A stretch of 64,000 nt of DNA, taken from contig CM061237.1 of assembly GCA_030848705.1 (NCBI GenBank), positions 83,881,910 through 83,945,909 on the forward strand, in the 5' to 3' direction. Shown one piece after another: positions 34,399-45,735 of this stretch; position 1 is the stretch's first letter; the number at the start of each line of letters is the position of its first letter. This stretch comes from Heracleum sosnowskyi. Taxonomy: Eukaryota; Streptophyta; Magnoliopsida; Apiales; Apiaceae. Below the pieces are notes generated by a model. The model was not told the origin of the DNA. It saw only the letters and a list, made by a program, of their open reading frames with translations, and made no database searches. The translations under genes and the position numbers were made by a program.

Positions 34399-37300
34399 TG
34401 TAAGACCCCAGATTTTGGGTAGAATTAAAACTTTTATTGTATAATGATGTATATATATATATGTGGATGGTGATAATGGTTTTGGAAAATTAAGTATGAA
34501 ATGAATATGGATTTCAGTTTTCAAACATTTTGAGAATAATAAGATTGGACTGAACATATAAATAAGAACAATCAATTTGGAGGATAAGAATACAATACTC
34601 CAGGAAAGGAAAGTATATTTATGTCATCCAAATCGATATCTGGTATGCATCCGACAACTCCGTAAACAAGACAGCGTATGCCCGAGGAAGCTCTAGAATA
34701 TTGTTTAAGTACAAGAAATAAAGTGGAAATAAACCAGGAATATTGGAACGGTTATTATGGTGAATAGTAGATTCTTTAGAGTAAGAAATGAATCACACCA
34801 CACTATATACGGGACGTTGTATTAAACTTTCGAAGTCGTATTAGTGATCTACGATGGAAATAAGAGAATGTAAAAGCCGTCAGAATTGGAAAAATAGCAT
34901 TTTTCGTTTTCTCCGAAGTTTCACCAAAAACGGACTAAATAATTATTATTTGAGGATATTTAAGGATTTAAATTATTAATTCCATGGATATGGATTTGAT
35001 AAATGAATTAGAAGTATCGAGGACGATTTCGGTAAAATACCTCGATAGAACCCTCGAGAAACCCTGCGAATATTCGACGGAATTAAACGAACCAGAAAAG
35101 CTACTTTAGCAGAGCCAAGGCATGCTTGCCAAGTGTCAAGAGGAGAGGGCATGAGGGGTGATGACTCACCACCTAATTAGATAAATATCTAAGGGATTAA
35201 TTAAGGAAAGAAAAGAAGAAAAAGTAAAGCAAAAACCAAGAAACTCCATTTTCTCTCCATTCTGCCCAGCAGAACATCCTCTCAGTAAAACGGGCCTAGA
35301 GCCTTCATTACTCAAGGAAATTTCGTGTTCTTTATATGGTTAGAAAGCTGTTAAGATGCTCTACAACTTTCCTTTAGAAGCCTAGATCAGAAAAGCTCGG
35401 TAAGGGCCTCGTTTTCCATGATCTTTCAGTCGGGTTCTAATAACTCCGAATTACTAACTTTGTTTTCTTCATTTCGTTTGATCATCCAAGCTTACCCAAG
35501 GCTATACAAGGATTATACAAGGTTTAGAAAGCTATTACATACATCAAGGAAGGTATAAAAACTCTAACCCCTCTTAGTCATGAAGTGTTTATGGTTTATA
35601 ATGTTAGATCTAAGAGTATTGGTGCATATCTTGGTTATATGAGTCATGGATGATGAGAATCTTGAGGATATATGTTGGTGATGTGATTTTAAAGCTTGTA
35701 CTTAGAGTATGTAACCCCATGTATGTTGTAGAGAGAAGTCTTGATGGTTTTGATGGTAGATATGATGTATAAGTGGAGTTCTTGAAGTTTTGGGTAAAGA
35801 TGTGTGCTGAGTAAAAAGTCTGGGAGTATGTACTGTCTTGCAGTAGACTTTTGAACCCCTTTAACTTGTCTCCCGGGGGTCTAATACCCATGGTTAGAAA
35901 GATAATTTCATGTAGTTTCCAGAAATATAAAGTTCATGACTAGGTGATGTGTAGATTTTGAGTTATGATCAGAAGCGTGAGGAATGGTTCTGAAATCCGG
36001 ACTGCACTGTATGGTCTGTTTGTGAACTGTCTTTGGACCCTCAAACTTTCTGCAAACATTGTGAAAAAATGGAGAATAGCTAGGTCTTACAGTAAGGAAG
36101 GCTATCCAAAAAGAATCTGATTAAAATTTGAATTGTTCAATTTTATAAAAATGTTAGAGCGAGGTGTGCGCAAGTGAAAAACCACTTAGGGGATTAGTTT
36201 AAAGTAGCTTTAAGAGTATTCACTTGAGTTTCGAGTTTGAGGAATAGATTTGAGTCGAATGGGTAACGTATGTGATAATGTGATGACATGGTCATATGGG
36301 AGGATTAGTGGTCACAAGTGGAGTCGTTAAGTTGGTCTTACATCTTTTAAAACATTATGATTATATAGTCGCATTAGTGCGGTGTTTAAGTTTAAGAATA
36401 ATGTTTTGCTTGAGTCCTAAGTATAAGCTATTGATGAAAGGTATTTTATTGTTGATAGATCACCGGACTACTGCAAGACACCACCCACAGACTAAGAGAT
36501 CAGGCAAGTTTTCAAACCTATACCTTTTTAAAACTGTTGTGGTGATAACTAAAGATTTTGAGATATATGCTATATGTGAATGATTTCTATAATGCTAAGT
36601 CAAAGTATTGATACAAGTTGAACTTATAAGCTATGGGTATAGTAATATTTTGGAGCTGATGTGCTAAGCAAAACCCTCGGTAGGGGGAATATACTCTGTA
36701 TTTATACTTTGGACCGGGAATGGTATCAGTTGTTATCTAGAGATATATTATATATTCTCTATATTTATTTTACATAATAAGAATGGTATCAGTTGCTATC
36801 TAGGGTTATTTTATTGTGTTATTACAATTAATCTCGATAAGTGGTTTACAAATTAAAGATCATTTGGAGTGTAATCTATTAAGGGTATATTTTAAATATA
36901 TGATGAATAGTTGTTATCTACCCTTTTTGATAAGAAAGTACTTGAGAATTATTTCTAAATAAATATTCTTTATTAAATATAGTTTGATTTAATTATTTAA
37001 AGCCCTACTTCTTAAGGAAGTATTTTGTGAAAACTATTTTTAAACCCTAGATAGCTAATAAAGTTTTATTCAGACAATTATAAATATAATTAGAGAAGGT
37101 TCCCAAAACTATTTCCCGTTTAAGTCTTTATTCAGAAAGACTTAAATGTTCGCTCAAACTTCAAAGATACATGGAACCTTTCTCAAGAGTTATGCTTGTT
37201 TCAAGTGGACTGCCCGGTCCTAAATCTTTTTAAATCAATGAAATTATCAGTGTGATATACTACCATCAAAAAATGATTTTGATTACTCTCTCAAGATTCG

Positions 37301-38591
37301 AGGAGTAAAAACAGTGAAATCAGTTGTATCCATGAACAAGCATCAGCTTGGGAAATATGAGTGAATTTTCCTTTCCAACCAGATATGACTACTTTGTGGA
37401 GTCGTATACTTGGGAAAAAGGGAAAGGAACTTTATGTTTCAAGGTTATGGATTTTCTCGAACTCGGAGAATGTGTAAGGGACTGAGTGGCGACCTGTCCC
37501 CTAAGGGAATTACACGTAGACCGGCAGTCTATGAACGGGTCTGTTCTTCCCTTAGATTATCAGATAGTGCCCGACCGTAGGATAAGAGAAGAGCATCAGA
37601 GGCCCCTAAGTGAATGGGTACCCCTAAGTGAATGGGTATGCTCTTCCCCCTACAACCAATTGGCGGGGAGGTGAGAGAAGAGTATCGGAGACCCCTAAGT
37701 GAATGGGTACCCCTAAGTGAATGGGTATGCTCTTCCCCCTACAACCAATTGGCAGGGAGGTAGGTCAGTTAGCGTCTGCCCTATTTTCCTTTCTACGTAG
37801 AAAAACAGCAGTGGGGATTGCCTTACGACTGATCATCGTAGAGGTATCCTTGTCGCCCGGAATCTCCATCTACAGTTCAGTTTCATGAAAGTTTTCAGAA
37901 AAGAAAGTTTATTCCAGCTATTCAGTTTTATGAAAGTTTTCAGAAAGGCTACTCAAGAGTAATCCAGTATATTCCAGTATATGAGTTTATCTACAGGATG
38001 TATGTGATCAGATGGGTTCAGAAAATGAATTGGAGATAAATTTAAATTGTTTTATTCCCAGATTATAAATGAAGTAAATGTCTCCCATGAAAGTTGATAC
38101 TTGATTATATATATATTGTTTATCAGTTCAGCATTATTTTGGTGGGCCTTGTTGCTCACCCTTGCTTGTTTTTATATATATCACCACAACAGATAAACCA
38201 GATGTTTCGCACCACCAGTCGCAAGCGGGTTTTGGAACCCAGAGGACTCTCCCCTGATATTACAGCCGCCATAGCTGAGGTAGAGCCTGCTAGTGATATA
38301 GACTGGTAGTTCAGATTCAGCTTTTAATTATATGTATGACATAACGTAAGCAGGGGCAGCAAACTTAAACTTGTAAATTATATTTGGGTTTGTAATCACT
38401 TATGGTATGTTTATGGACCCTGTTAGCAGTACTTATTTCAAGTTCATCTCTGGGACTATAACTTGTGTGTGTGTGTGTGTGAGCTAGATGGTGGGGTCAT
38501 AGCATGTTGTTTATTTATTCAAGTCAAGTATGATGTATGGAATGATGACCGTAACGACCAGATTCCTGACCCCGGATCTGGGGCTGTTACA
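34399..38591 (+). mobile_element. Gypsy-type solo LTR 2 (4,193 bp), Tekay/Del-like
   Basis: Begins TGTAAGACCCCAGA and ends GGATCTGGGGCTGTTACA, with extended inverted ends (CCCCAGAT / ATCTGGGG) and perfect CTAAT duplications (34394-34398 and 38592-38596). The 3' part has GTGGGCCTTGTTGCTCACCC (about 38139), a word typical of this LTR class. Frames inside (for example 37486-37674) are not genes. Confidence 0.87.
37585..37762 (+). repeat. 89-bp tandem duplication with an inner 18-bp repeat, inside solo LTR 2
   Basis: Units at 37585-37673 and 37674-37762 start AGAGAAGAGYATC. Each contains CCCCTAAGTGAATGGGTA twice in a row, so there are four copies of the 18-mer. Confidence 0.9.
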
Positions 38592-38796
38592 CTAATCCTA
38601 CGGATTAGAATTGTAGCACCCCTCGCGGTTTATATTTATAAAATGATATATTCCCCGACTCGTGTTTTGATTTGGTGTATTTGATTTGGTGTATTTGATT
38701 TCGGACTAGAACACATATAATTATCCGCGAACGAAATTGAATAATTTGTGAGTATCGTATTCAACCCCCCTTCTACGATACTTTGGACCTAACAAT

Positions 38797-38808
38797 TGGT
38801 ATCAGAGC
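38797..38808 (+). promoter_or_regulatory. Primer binding site of B3
   Basis: TGGTATCAGAGC two bases after the LTR end, complementary to initiator methionine tRNA. Confidence 0.9.
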
Positions 38809-38954
38809 TTCTTGATTGACGTACAAATCAGATCCGGTGAATGAGACCAAAATCAAACAAGGCTTGAAAATTTGAAGCAAATTTTTTAACTTTCAAAATT
38901 TTTCATTTAATTGGAATTTCTTGAATTTTAAACAATTTGAAATTTTCATAAACC

Positions 38955-40611
38955 ATGAGTGCTCCAAAGACAACTGCTGGTATTAAAGTTCCCCCGTTTA
39001 CTAGAGATGATTTCGGTTTGTGGAAGATGAAGATGCTGTTATTTATCAAGGCATCTAATCCGTTGTATATTGGCATATTAGAGAACAGGCCGTTTATACC
39101 AATGAAACCAGTTAATGAATCTACAACTCCTGATGGTAGCAGGATTCCTCAAGGCACCCAACCTAAGGATATTACTGAGTATACAGATTCAGACAAAGAA
39201 CTGATTCGATTGGACACAGGTTTGATGTTGATATTAGCAGACTCCGCAGACAAAGAAATGAGCTATCAGTTGATGGACTGTACAAGCGGGAAATATATGT
39301 GGGATACCATTAACTTGATAATGGAAGGAACTGAAGACGTGCAGGAAAATAGATTGGACATCCTGACTTCTCAGTATGAAGCTTTTAGGTCTCTTCCAGG
39401 AGAAAGTATAACTCAGGTCTTTGAGAAATATACTAAGCTTCTAAATGAATTGGCAATGAAAGGGAAGACCTATCCACTGAGAGAAACCAACAAGAAGTTC
39501 ATGATGACGCTGTCCCATCATGTAGAACACAAGTCATCATCCATAAGGGAAAGAATAGACTTCACAAAGATGTCACTAGAGATGATCTATGGCAAGTTGA
39601 AGACTTATGAGATGGAACAAGAACAACGAGTGATAATCTACGGACCAGGGACAGTGGATAACAAGCACAATGCACTTGTGAGATCAACAACACTTATAGT
39701 GGATGAACCAACAACTTCTGATATTCAGGTTCAAACCCCTAGAGCTTGAAAGGAGGTGATCATAGAAGCTGAGATGGATTCTGTGAATCTGGGTGTTGAT
39801 GAAAGTGATTACTACACCCTAGAAGAGCTTGAGCAAATGAAAGACAAAACCATGGCGTACTTAGCTGCAAAGTTTAGTCATATTTGTTTCAAGAGAAACC
39901 CTAAGTACAAGTTCAAGGGCTCAACCAACAGATTCCAGAAGAGCAAGTATGCACCTAGTACAGGCTTTAAGGGAGGCTACAAGACTGGCATGATTGATAG
40001 AAGCAAATCAAGATGCTACAATTGCAATGAGTTAGGGCATTTCGCCACTGAATGCCGGAAGCCTCGTCAAGCAAGAGACAAGAAAGATGTCTATGAGAAG
40101 AAGGATTCTTATGATGAGTTGAAGAAAGAGAATTCCAAGCTTAAACAACAATTGGAGGCATTCTCTGGAAAGCAGAAAGGGAAAGCTTATATAGCAGAGG
40201 GAAAGCACTGGGATGATACTGATTCGGATGAAGAGGAAGAGTATGTAAATGTTGCCCTAATGGCTGACTGTTCAGAGGAATCACCACAATCATCTCAGGT
40301 ACCTATCTTAACTACAATTGATATGTCTAACTCTGAGTACAAGAAAACTGTGCAAGATCTAAGTGTAGAATTGTTTAATGTACACACAAGCATGCTAGCA
40401 TCTGAAATGGAAAATGCTAAACTAGTTCTTAAGATTAAAAATCTAGAATCTAAAAATGAAGAACTAGAGCTTGTAGCTGTCACAATAGAAGATCTAAAAT
40501 AGAAAAATGAGTACTTAGAGAACAAGGTCAAGTGTAATGATGAGATAGAGACTATCCTCAGGAAGCAGATTTCAGACCTAGAGTTGAAACTGAATGCATA
40601 TAAGAACTCTA
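38955..40611 (+). pseudogene. gag: gag of element B3, two in-frame stops, cut by B2
   Basis: The frame starts at ATG 38955 (MSAPKTTAGIKVPPFTRDDF) with the Sirevirus-type Gag start (FGLWKMKMLLFIKASNP). It meets TGA at 39747-39749 and resumes at once in the same frame, then TAG at 40500-40502, and again stays in frame until the B2 LTR at 40612. One CCHC knuckle is seen at about 40014-40055 (CYNCNELGHFATEC), followed by an acidic stretch (DTDSDEEEEY) and a probable coiled coil (about 40340-40600). Two stops plus the insertion make it non-functional. Confidence 0.9.
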
Positions 40612-41766
40612 TGTTAGGTCCAAAGTATCGTAGAAGGGGGTTGAATACGATACTCACAAATTATTTAATTTCGTTCGCGCATAATTCTTTCAGTTCTAAT
40701 ACGAAATCAAATGCACCAAATCAAAACACGAGTCGGGGAATATATCGTTTTATAAATATAAACCGCGAGGGGTGCTACAATTCTAATCCGTAGGATTAGC
40801 TTCAATGAGTTTAGGTTACACAAAATCAATACAATGATAGAATTCAAAGCACTATTAATTTCTCTGTCAATTTCAAGCTCAAAACTCTCTCTTCGTAAAT
40901 GATGTTCTGTGTAAAACACTAACTGAAGAAGACACTGTCTTCACTCTCCAATTGTAGTCTTTGAAAACTATCGAAGGCTTGAGGAAGAATCCTGGCCGTC
41001 CAAGTTTTCCATCAACCTGACAAAGTGATACAAATTTCACCTGCTCCTTATATTAAAAACTATCGAAAGGATTTGTTTTTCTTTCCTTCGATAGATTTTA
41101 AATAAAATCTATCGAATGGAAAAATAATCCTTCGATGGTTTTTCATTCAACTTCACTTGATCCACTTCGATGGTTTTTCTAAAAAGAAAACCATTGAATC
41201 CTTTCTTTTTCATTTTGACCCTTGAAGTTTCTTTTCCTTTTCATCAAGTGATTTATACTTCCGTTTAAACCTAAACATACCTTGTAATATTCTTTTGACT
41301 TTCAGGATGTTTCAGATTTAGACTTAAATCAACTTCTTCCGAGACGATAAACATCTTGATCTTTTAGGTGCTGGCAACTGGTGCAACTGGTCTGGTTCAC
41401 AGATGACTAACACTCGGTCAATACTTCCATGTCTTCAATTCAATGTTGTTGATAAGTCCTTTGTCATTCTGGTTGCTTCAATAAAATCACTAGAACCCTA
41501 TGGTACTAACTCTTAATCATTCAAATACTTCTGTAGTCTTGAAAGTCTTGTTTCTTTATTTGTCACAGAGGCTTGAACATATTAATGAACTTCTTTCCGT
41601 GACCTTTTTACGGACTTCAAGGATACATACCATATTTTGATTTTTTGAGTTTACCTTTTCTTCTTTACTTCTGGATTCCTGTGCTTCTGTTAATATTATT
41701 GTATGTCTTGTCCTTTGTTGAGTTGTAGTTTTCTCTGTTACATCTTATGTTACCTTATGCTTTACA
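40612..41766 (-). repeat. 3' LTR of B2 (1,155 bp), uninterrupted
   Basis: On the minus strand it runs TGTAAAGC...ACCTAACA and is the only unbroken B-family LTR here, so it defines the family LTR. It includes the TTCGATAGATTTT-type palindromes and the stem AGTATCGTA / TACGATACT (40624-40654). The PPT lies at 41767-41782. Confidence 0.93.
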
Positions 41767-41997
41767 ATCTCCCTCTATTTGATTGTTAGAGTTCGACAAG
41801 CAAATACCTCGAGGATAACTCAACTAACTAAGGAAACATGAAACTAATTAAAGTAAGACAGATTGATAATATTAAATGCATTCTGGATTAAATATATACA
41901 TTTCCAGATTTCAAAATTCAAAGAACATTAAATTTTTTTACAATGAAGTTGATCCTCTAGTCTGAGCAGATTGTTCTTGTGTTCTTTGCTTCAATCT

Positions 41998-43084
41998 TCA
42001 GTCCATCTCAATCTCACCTTCTTCAACTACTGGATTGGAGTTAGCAGCTTGATAATCAATCACAGATGGATAGTGCAGTGGTTCTCCAGGTTTAAGGATT
42101 GCTCCTTTGATGTGCCTTCTGATATACTCAACCTCTTGACCCACTCCAGCCCACAACCATGCAATACTAACATCTTTCTTGTTTTGCTTTGGCATGTTTG
42201 GTAGTCTGGGATGCACTTCCAGTCCTCTCTCCACTCTCTTCCTATAATAGGGAACATTCTCCATCAGATATCTTTTTAGAGTGTCTGTTGCTTTGTCCTT
42301 CTCTGTAGATGTGAATCCAGTGGATCTAAGATACTTCTCAACTAATATAAGATAGTTATTTGGATAATCTCTCAGTTTGTCCTCCGTCAGATAGCAGATT
42401 CTGAACAAGTCATTCGTCATGAATCTCACCATAGGAGGATCTTCAGTAATCTCTGGACTGACCTTCATCAAGATTTCATTAACATGCTCACGGAGCAGTT
42501 CATTTAGCTTTGTGGTTCTCTGGATCTTGATGAGCATCGCCTGCAGTTCTGTATATGTTCTCTGTTCGAAAAACTTAGTTGAAATAACAAATGTACCTCT
42601 GTCCATGAAACTGATTATAATGTTCCAGGCACCATTTGCTTTGACTCCATCTTTCAAGTAGATTAAAGAATGTCTCAATGCAGTGAAGTAAGTATCATTT
42701 TCTTGATTTGCACTTCTTATGTTTTGAATGATAACTTCCACCTCAGCATTATCGTTGACTTCTAAACTGTCTTCAACTCCGCAGAAAGTGTTGTAAGTTA
42801 CCTCCCATTCTTTTCCTTGTTTTTGTGCCAAATCAATCATCTTCTTCTTCCTTGCTTCATTGTACATCTTGAACCTTTTAAGCTTCTCACTTCTCAGAAC
42901 TGCTCGGTGAGTTTCCTTCTCAGTTTGCCTGGCATCTCTTTCTGCTTTTTCAGCTTTTAATCTTTCCAAGGCAGCTTCTTGTTCTATTGTAAGAGAATTT
43001 GCTTCTTCCATATCATCATCCAAGATAGGATGTTCAATTGGCTCTGGATAATATGGTTCATGCTCTTCCAGTGGTTGTTGCTCG
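41998..43084 (-). CDS. aORF of B2, C-terminal piece
   Basis: The frame from 43023 to 41998 (341 codons from an internal Met) matches the C-terminal half of the B1 aORF: the charged helix (EKAERDARQTEKE), YNTFCGVEDSLEVNDNAEVE and the ending EEGEIEMD. It is open to the insertion of solo LTR F at 43085. No stops are seen in this piece. The function is unknown. Confidence 0.85.
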
Positions 43085-44188
43085 TGTTGGGAACCACGGA
43101 CTTGGGGTTCTACTACAATTTATGATACACAATTAAGGAGTGCGAAAAGAAAATCACCTTGTTAACGGTTGATTCCACGCTCTTCTATTGTATTCCCAAA
43201 TTCCCTTGAGCGAAGTGTGGCCTCCGTCTTCTCAAGTTAACCTCTCTTCTTGCTCCTAGGTGGCTACAATATTTTTCTTAACCAACCCTAGCAAGAAGAG
43301 AATAAGAATATATATAGGGCTACAATAGGGATCATGGATAATTAGGTTGGGCCTTTTAATTACATCATGGGCCTAGCCCAATGTAATTAAATATTAATTC
43401 AATCCACTAAAGAATTAATATTTGCACTACCTTTCCTAATACCGCAACTTAATTAATTAATTTGGTTCCAATATTATTTGCTTATTAAATTCCCCATGTT
43501 TAAAATAGCGCATGCCCATTAATTAAATAAATTACTGATAATTCATTTAATTAACATCTTATATCCTTGATCATCCACTCTACCTTTATTTAATTATGCC
43601 GGAATAAATCCACCTGCAGGGTTTCACATAATTAAATCCTTTTGAGCTTTCAAGGGGACATCATTAACCCGAATATTATCAGGACACGGATTCCTTCAAT
43701 AAATAATATTCACCATATATATTATTCCATCACCCAAAATATAATGATATAATTCAAAAGAATTATTTCATATATAAATCAAAGCATGTAAATAATATAC
43801 ACGTGTCAATTACTATATCCGGATTAAGAACCTAAGCATTAATAATAACATAGAATCTTAGTTCACCTTCTTAATCAGTTTAAGGGAACAATTCTAAATT
43901 TGATCCTGTTCAATATACACAAAGTATACAAGTATTATTTAATAGTCAAGATAAACTATTCCCAAATAATATTTCAGTTATTCCAGTGGTTTGTCTAATT
44001 CCAATTAAACTGTGAACCCTTTATATTATATATAGACACTGATAATTTAATCTTCTGTTATCCCATTTGATACTAAATTATCCACAATATATAATAAATA
44101 GACAATGTAAAAATATGCAATCAAGATTCTCAATAAAATGGACAATGTTTATATACTACTAATGAATAGTTTAGTATAAAACCCAACA
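43085..44188 (-). mobile_element. Solo LTR F (1,104 bp), copia type
   Basis: Ends TGTTGGG...CCCAACA with perfect GCTCG duplications (43080-43084 and 44189-44193). On the minus strand a TATA-like CCCTATATATATTC precedes a CT- and AG-rich leader and a GCACTCCTTAATTGTG end, the layout of plant copia LTRs. There is no interior. It splits the Glu-rich region of the B2 aORF. Confidence 0.88.
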
Positions 44189-44193
44189 GCTCG

Positions 44194-44374
44194 TGCATGA
44201 ATTCAAATCCCTCTTCAACCTCTTCTTCTACAATGTCTTCAATCTGGTATTGTCTCACTGGAATAGTGGATATCATTTTTTCATTAGTTTCCCATTTCCC
44301 CCATCCTTCTTTCTCCCCCTTAGTTGAGGAATCGACCATGAAGTAATCCTCAGCATGATAGGTTGATGAAGGAC
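44194..44374 (-). pseudogene. aORF of B2, middle piece
   Basis: About 60 codons matching the part of the B1 aORF with YHAEDYFMVDSSTKGEKEG and a Glu-rich run ahead of FEFMHE. It is bounded by element C (44375) and solo LTR F (44188). Confidence 0.85.
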
Positions 44375-45687
44375 TGTTAGGCTCAAGGCATGTCTGAGTA
44401 CCACTATTAACAAGCCTACTCATTGTGACTATGTCACTCTACATGACCTAGTGAATTCTCTCACTGGGATATAGTATAGGTCTCTATTGTACTTGTCTTG
44501 TTTTCATGTACTTAGATTTATTCTGTATGCTCAATGTTATAATGAGCTTAGTAAGTTTCTTGCACCTAGACTGTACATAGGCCATAGAATAATTATCCTG
44601 GAAGAAGTTCAAATTGTTCATGCAGCAGGATTGGAGTGAATAAGGCCTTGAAGAAATAAGTTGCAGAAATTTGTCTAAGTCCCTATACCGAGAAGTCAGA
44701 ATGAACTATGTCTTGAAGTCCAAAATATCCATGTCGTGAAGTACTGAGATCGCATAGTCCCAAATGAACTATGTCGTGAAGTCTTCATTACTGATATCGT
44801 GAAGTGCTGAGATCGCAAAGTCAAATTGTGCTTGATCGTGAAGTCCTCAAAAAGGCTATGTCGCGAAGTCCTCAAAAAGTCTATGTCGCGAAGTCCTCAA
44901 AAAGGCTATGTCGCGAAGTCCTCAAAAAGGCTATGTCACGAAGTCTTCAAGAAGGCCATATCGCAAAGTCACTTCTAAGCCTATGTCGCATACTCCTGAT
45001 ACACTCATATAGCAAAGTGAAGAATACACTATGTCGACATGTCAAAGAATCAGGATTATGCTGGAGTTCACGATGTCAACACTTAGCCGTTTATAACAAG
45101 ACAAATCAAGGCACAGAACCAAAAATCAAAGGGACAAATACTGAAGCATCTGTTACGGTAAGGTGGTCCAAAGAACAGATGGCAAATTTACAGCTAAACA
45201 TGGAGAGAAAGATAAGAGACAAGCAGCTATAGAAATGGGGAAGACTCCGAAATGCAAGTGGTCCTTCCTGACATAGTGAACTTCTTATGGTAGGACAAGT
45301 TGGACTTTCAGTTAGGGGTAACTGTGTAAATAGGTGCGTGCACTAGTTTGTATAGGTCTATATATATTGTGCACACCCTATTGTTAGCTGCAAGAGAGAT
45401 ATACACAGAAACATTCAAGTACTCTTTTCTCTGTAAGCAAAGCAAGAAAACTTTGTTCTTGTTTAGAAGCCAGAATTTCAGTTGTGAAATTTTGGAAGCT
45501 ATAGTATTTAACTTACTTAATACAAAGTAGATTAAAGTGATTGTGTGTGTCTTTTTTATTTGAATTCCGCATTTTACACAACATAATCTCTTACAGCTTA
45601 TTTGGTTTTCAAGAATCGAAAAATATCTAAACTATCCATTCACCCCCCCCCCTCTGTCTAGTTTCTCAATAACATTCATTTCTAACA
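44375..45687 (+). repeat. 5' LTR of element C (1,313 bp)
   Basis: TGTTAGGCTCAAGG to CATTTCTAACA. Its U3 has many copies of CTATGTCGCGAAGTC, a TATA box CTATATATATTG near 45358, and a C-rich run (45642-45652) between AAACTA and TAGTTT. Confidence 0.94.
44831..44980 (+). repeat. 25-bp tandem array in the U3 of the C LTR (six units)
   Basis: Units start at 44831, 44856, 44881, 44906, 44931 and 44956, with the form CTATGTCGCGAAGTCCTCAA plus AAAGG. Diverged, non-tandem copies lie upstream (44695-44820). The 3' LTR has five units (59128-59252). The 142-codon frame at 44804-45232 comes from this array and is not a gene. Confidence 0.93.
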
Positions 45688-45689
45688 AG

Positions 45690-45701
45690 TGGTATCAGAG
45701 C
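45690..45701 (+). promoter_or_regulatory. Primer binding site of element C
   Basis: TGGTATCAGAGC two bases after the 5' LTR. Confidence 0.9.
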
Positions 45702-45735
45702 AGGCTGTTAACTTACAAACAGGAAAAGATCAAGA

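Larger units (their letters stand above)
29889..38794 (+). repeat. 5' LTR of B3, in three pieces (29889-30415, 33947-34398, 38592-38794)
   Basis: Ends CTTTGGACCTAACA just before the primer site. Removing two gypsy-type solo LTRs and their duplications leaves about 1,172 bp, matching the B1 and B2 LTRs. The last piece holds the stem AGTATCGTA / TACGATACT (38751-38782). Confidence 0.9.
29889..40611 (+). mobile_element. Sirevirus-like element B3, 5' part (5' LTR and gag), cut by B2
   Basis: Starts TGTAAAGCATAATG at 29889 after GCCGT (expected target duplication). It contains the 5' LTR to 38794, a primer site and a gag gene that stops abruptly at 40611, where the 3' LTR of B2 begins in the opposite direction. 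Its own pol, aORF and 3' LTR would resume beyond the far end of B2, outside the window. Confidence 0.85.

Noticed and set aside
36720..36800. Two GGTATCAGTTG words inside gypsy-type solo LTR 2 that resemble primer binding sites
   Set aside because: They do not follow an LTR end, the match stops after TATCAG, and the flanking duplications show that the whole segment is one solo LTR.
44831..44980. Regular 25-bp repeats considered as a CRISPR-like array
   Set aside because: Units are directly adjacent without spacers, and the context is an LTR in a plant genome.
44804..45232. A 142-codon frame with repeating peptide words in the 5' LTR of C
   Set aside because: It is produced by the 25-bp tandem array, whose period is not a multiple of three, plus read-through of LTR sequence.
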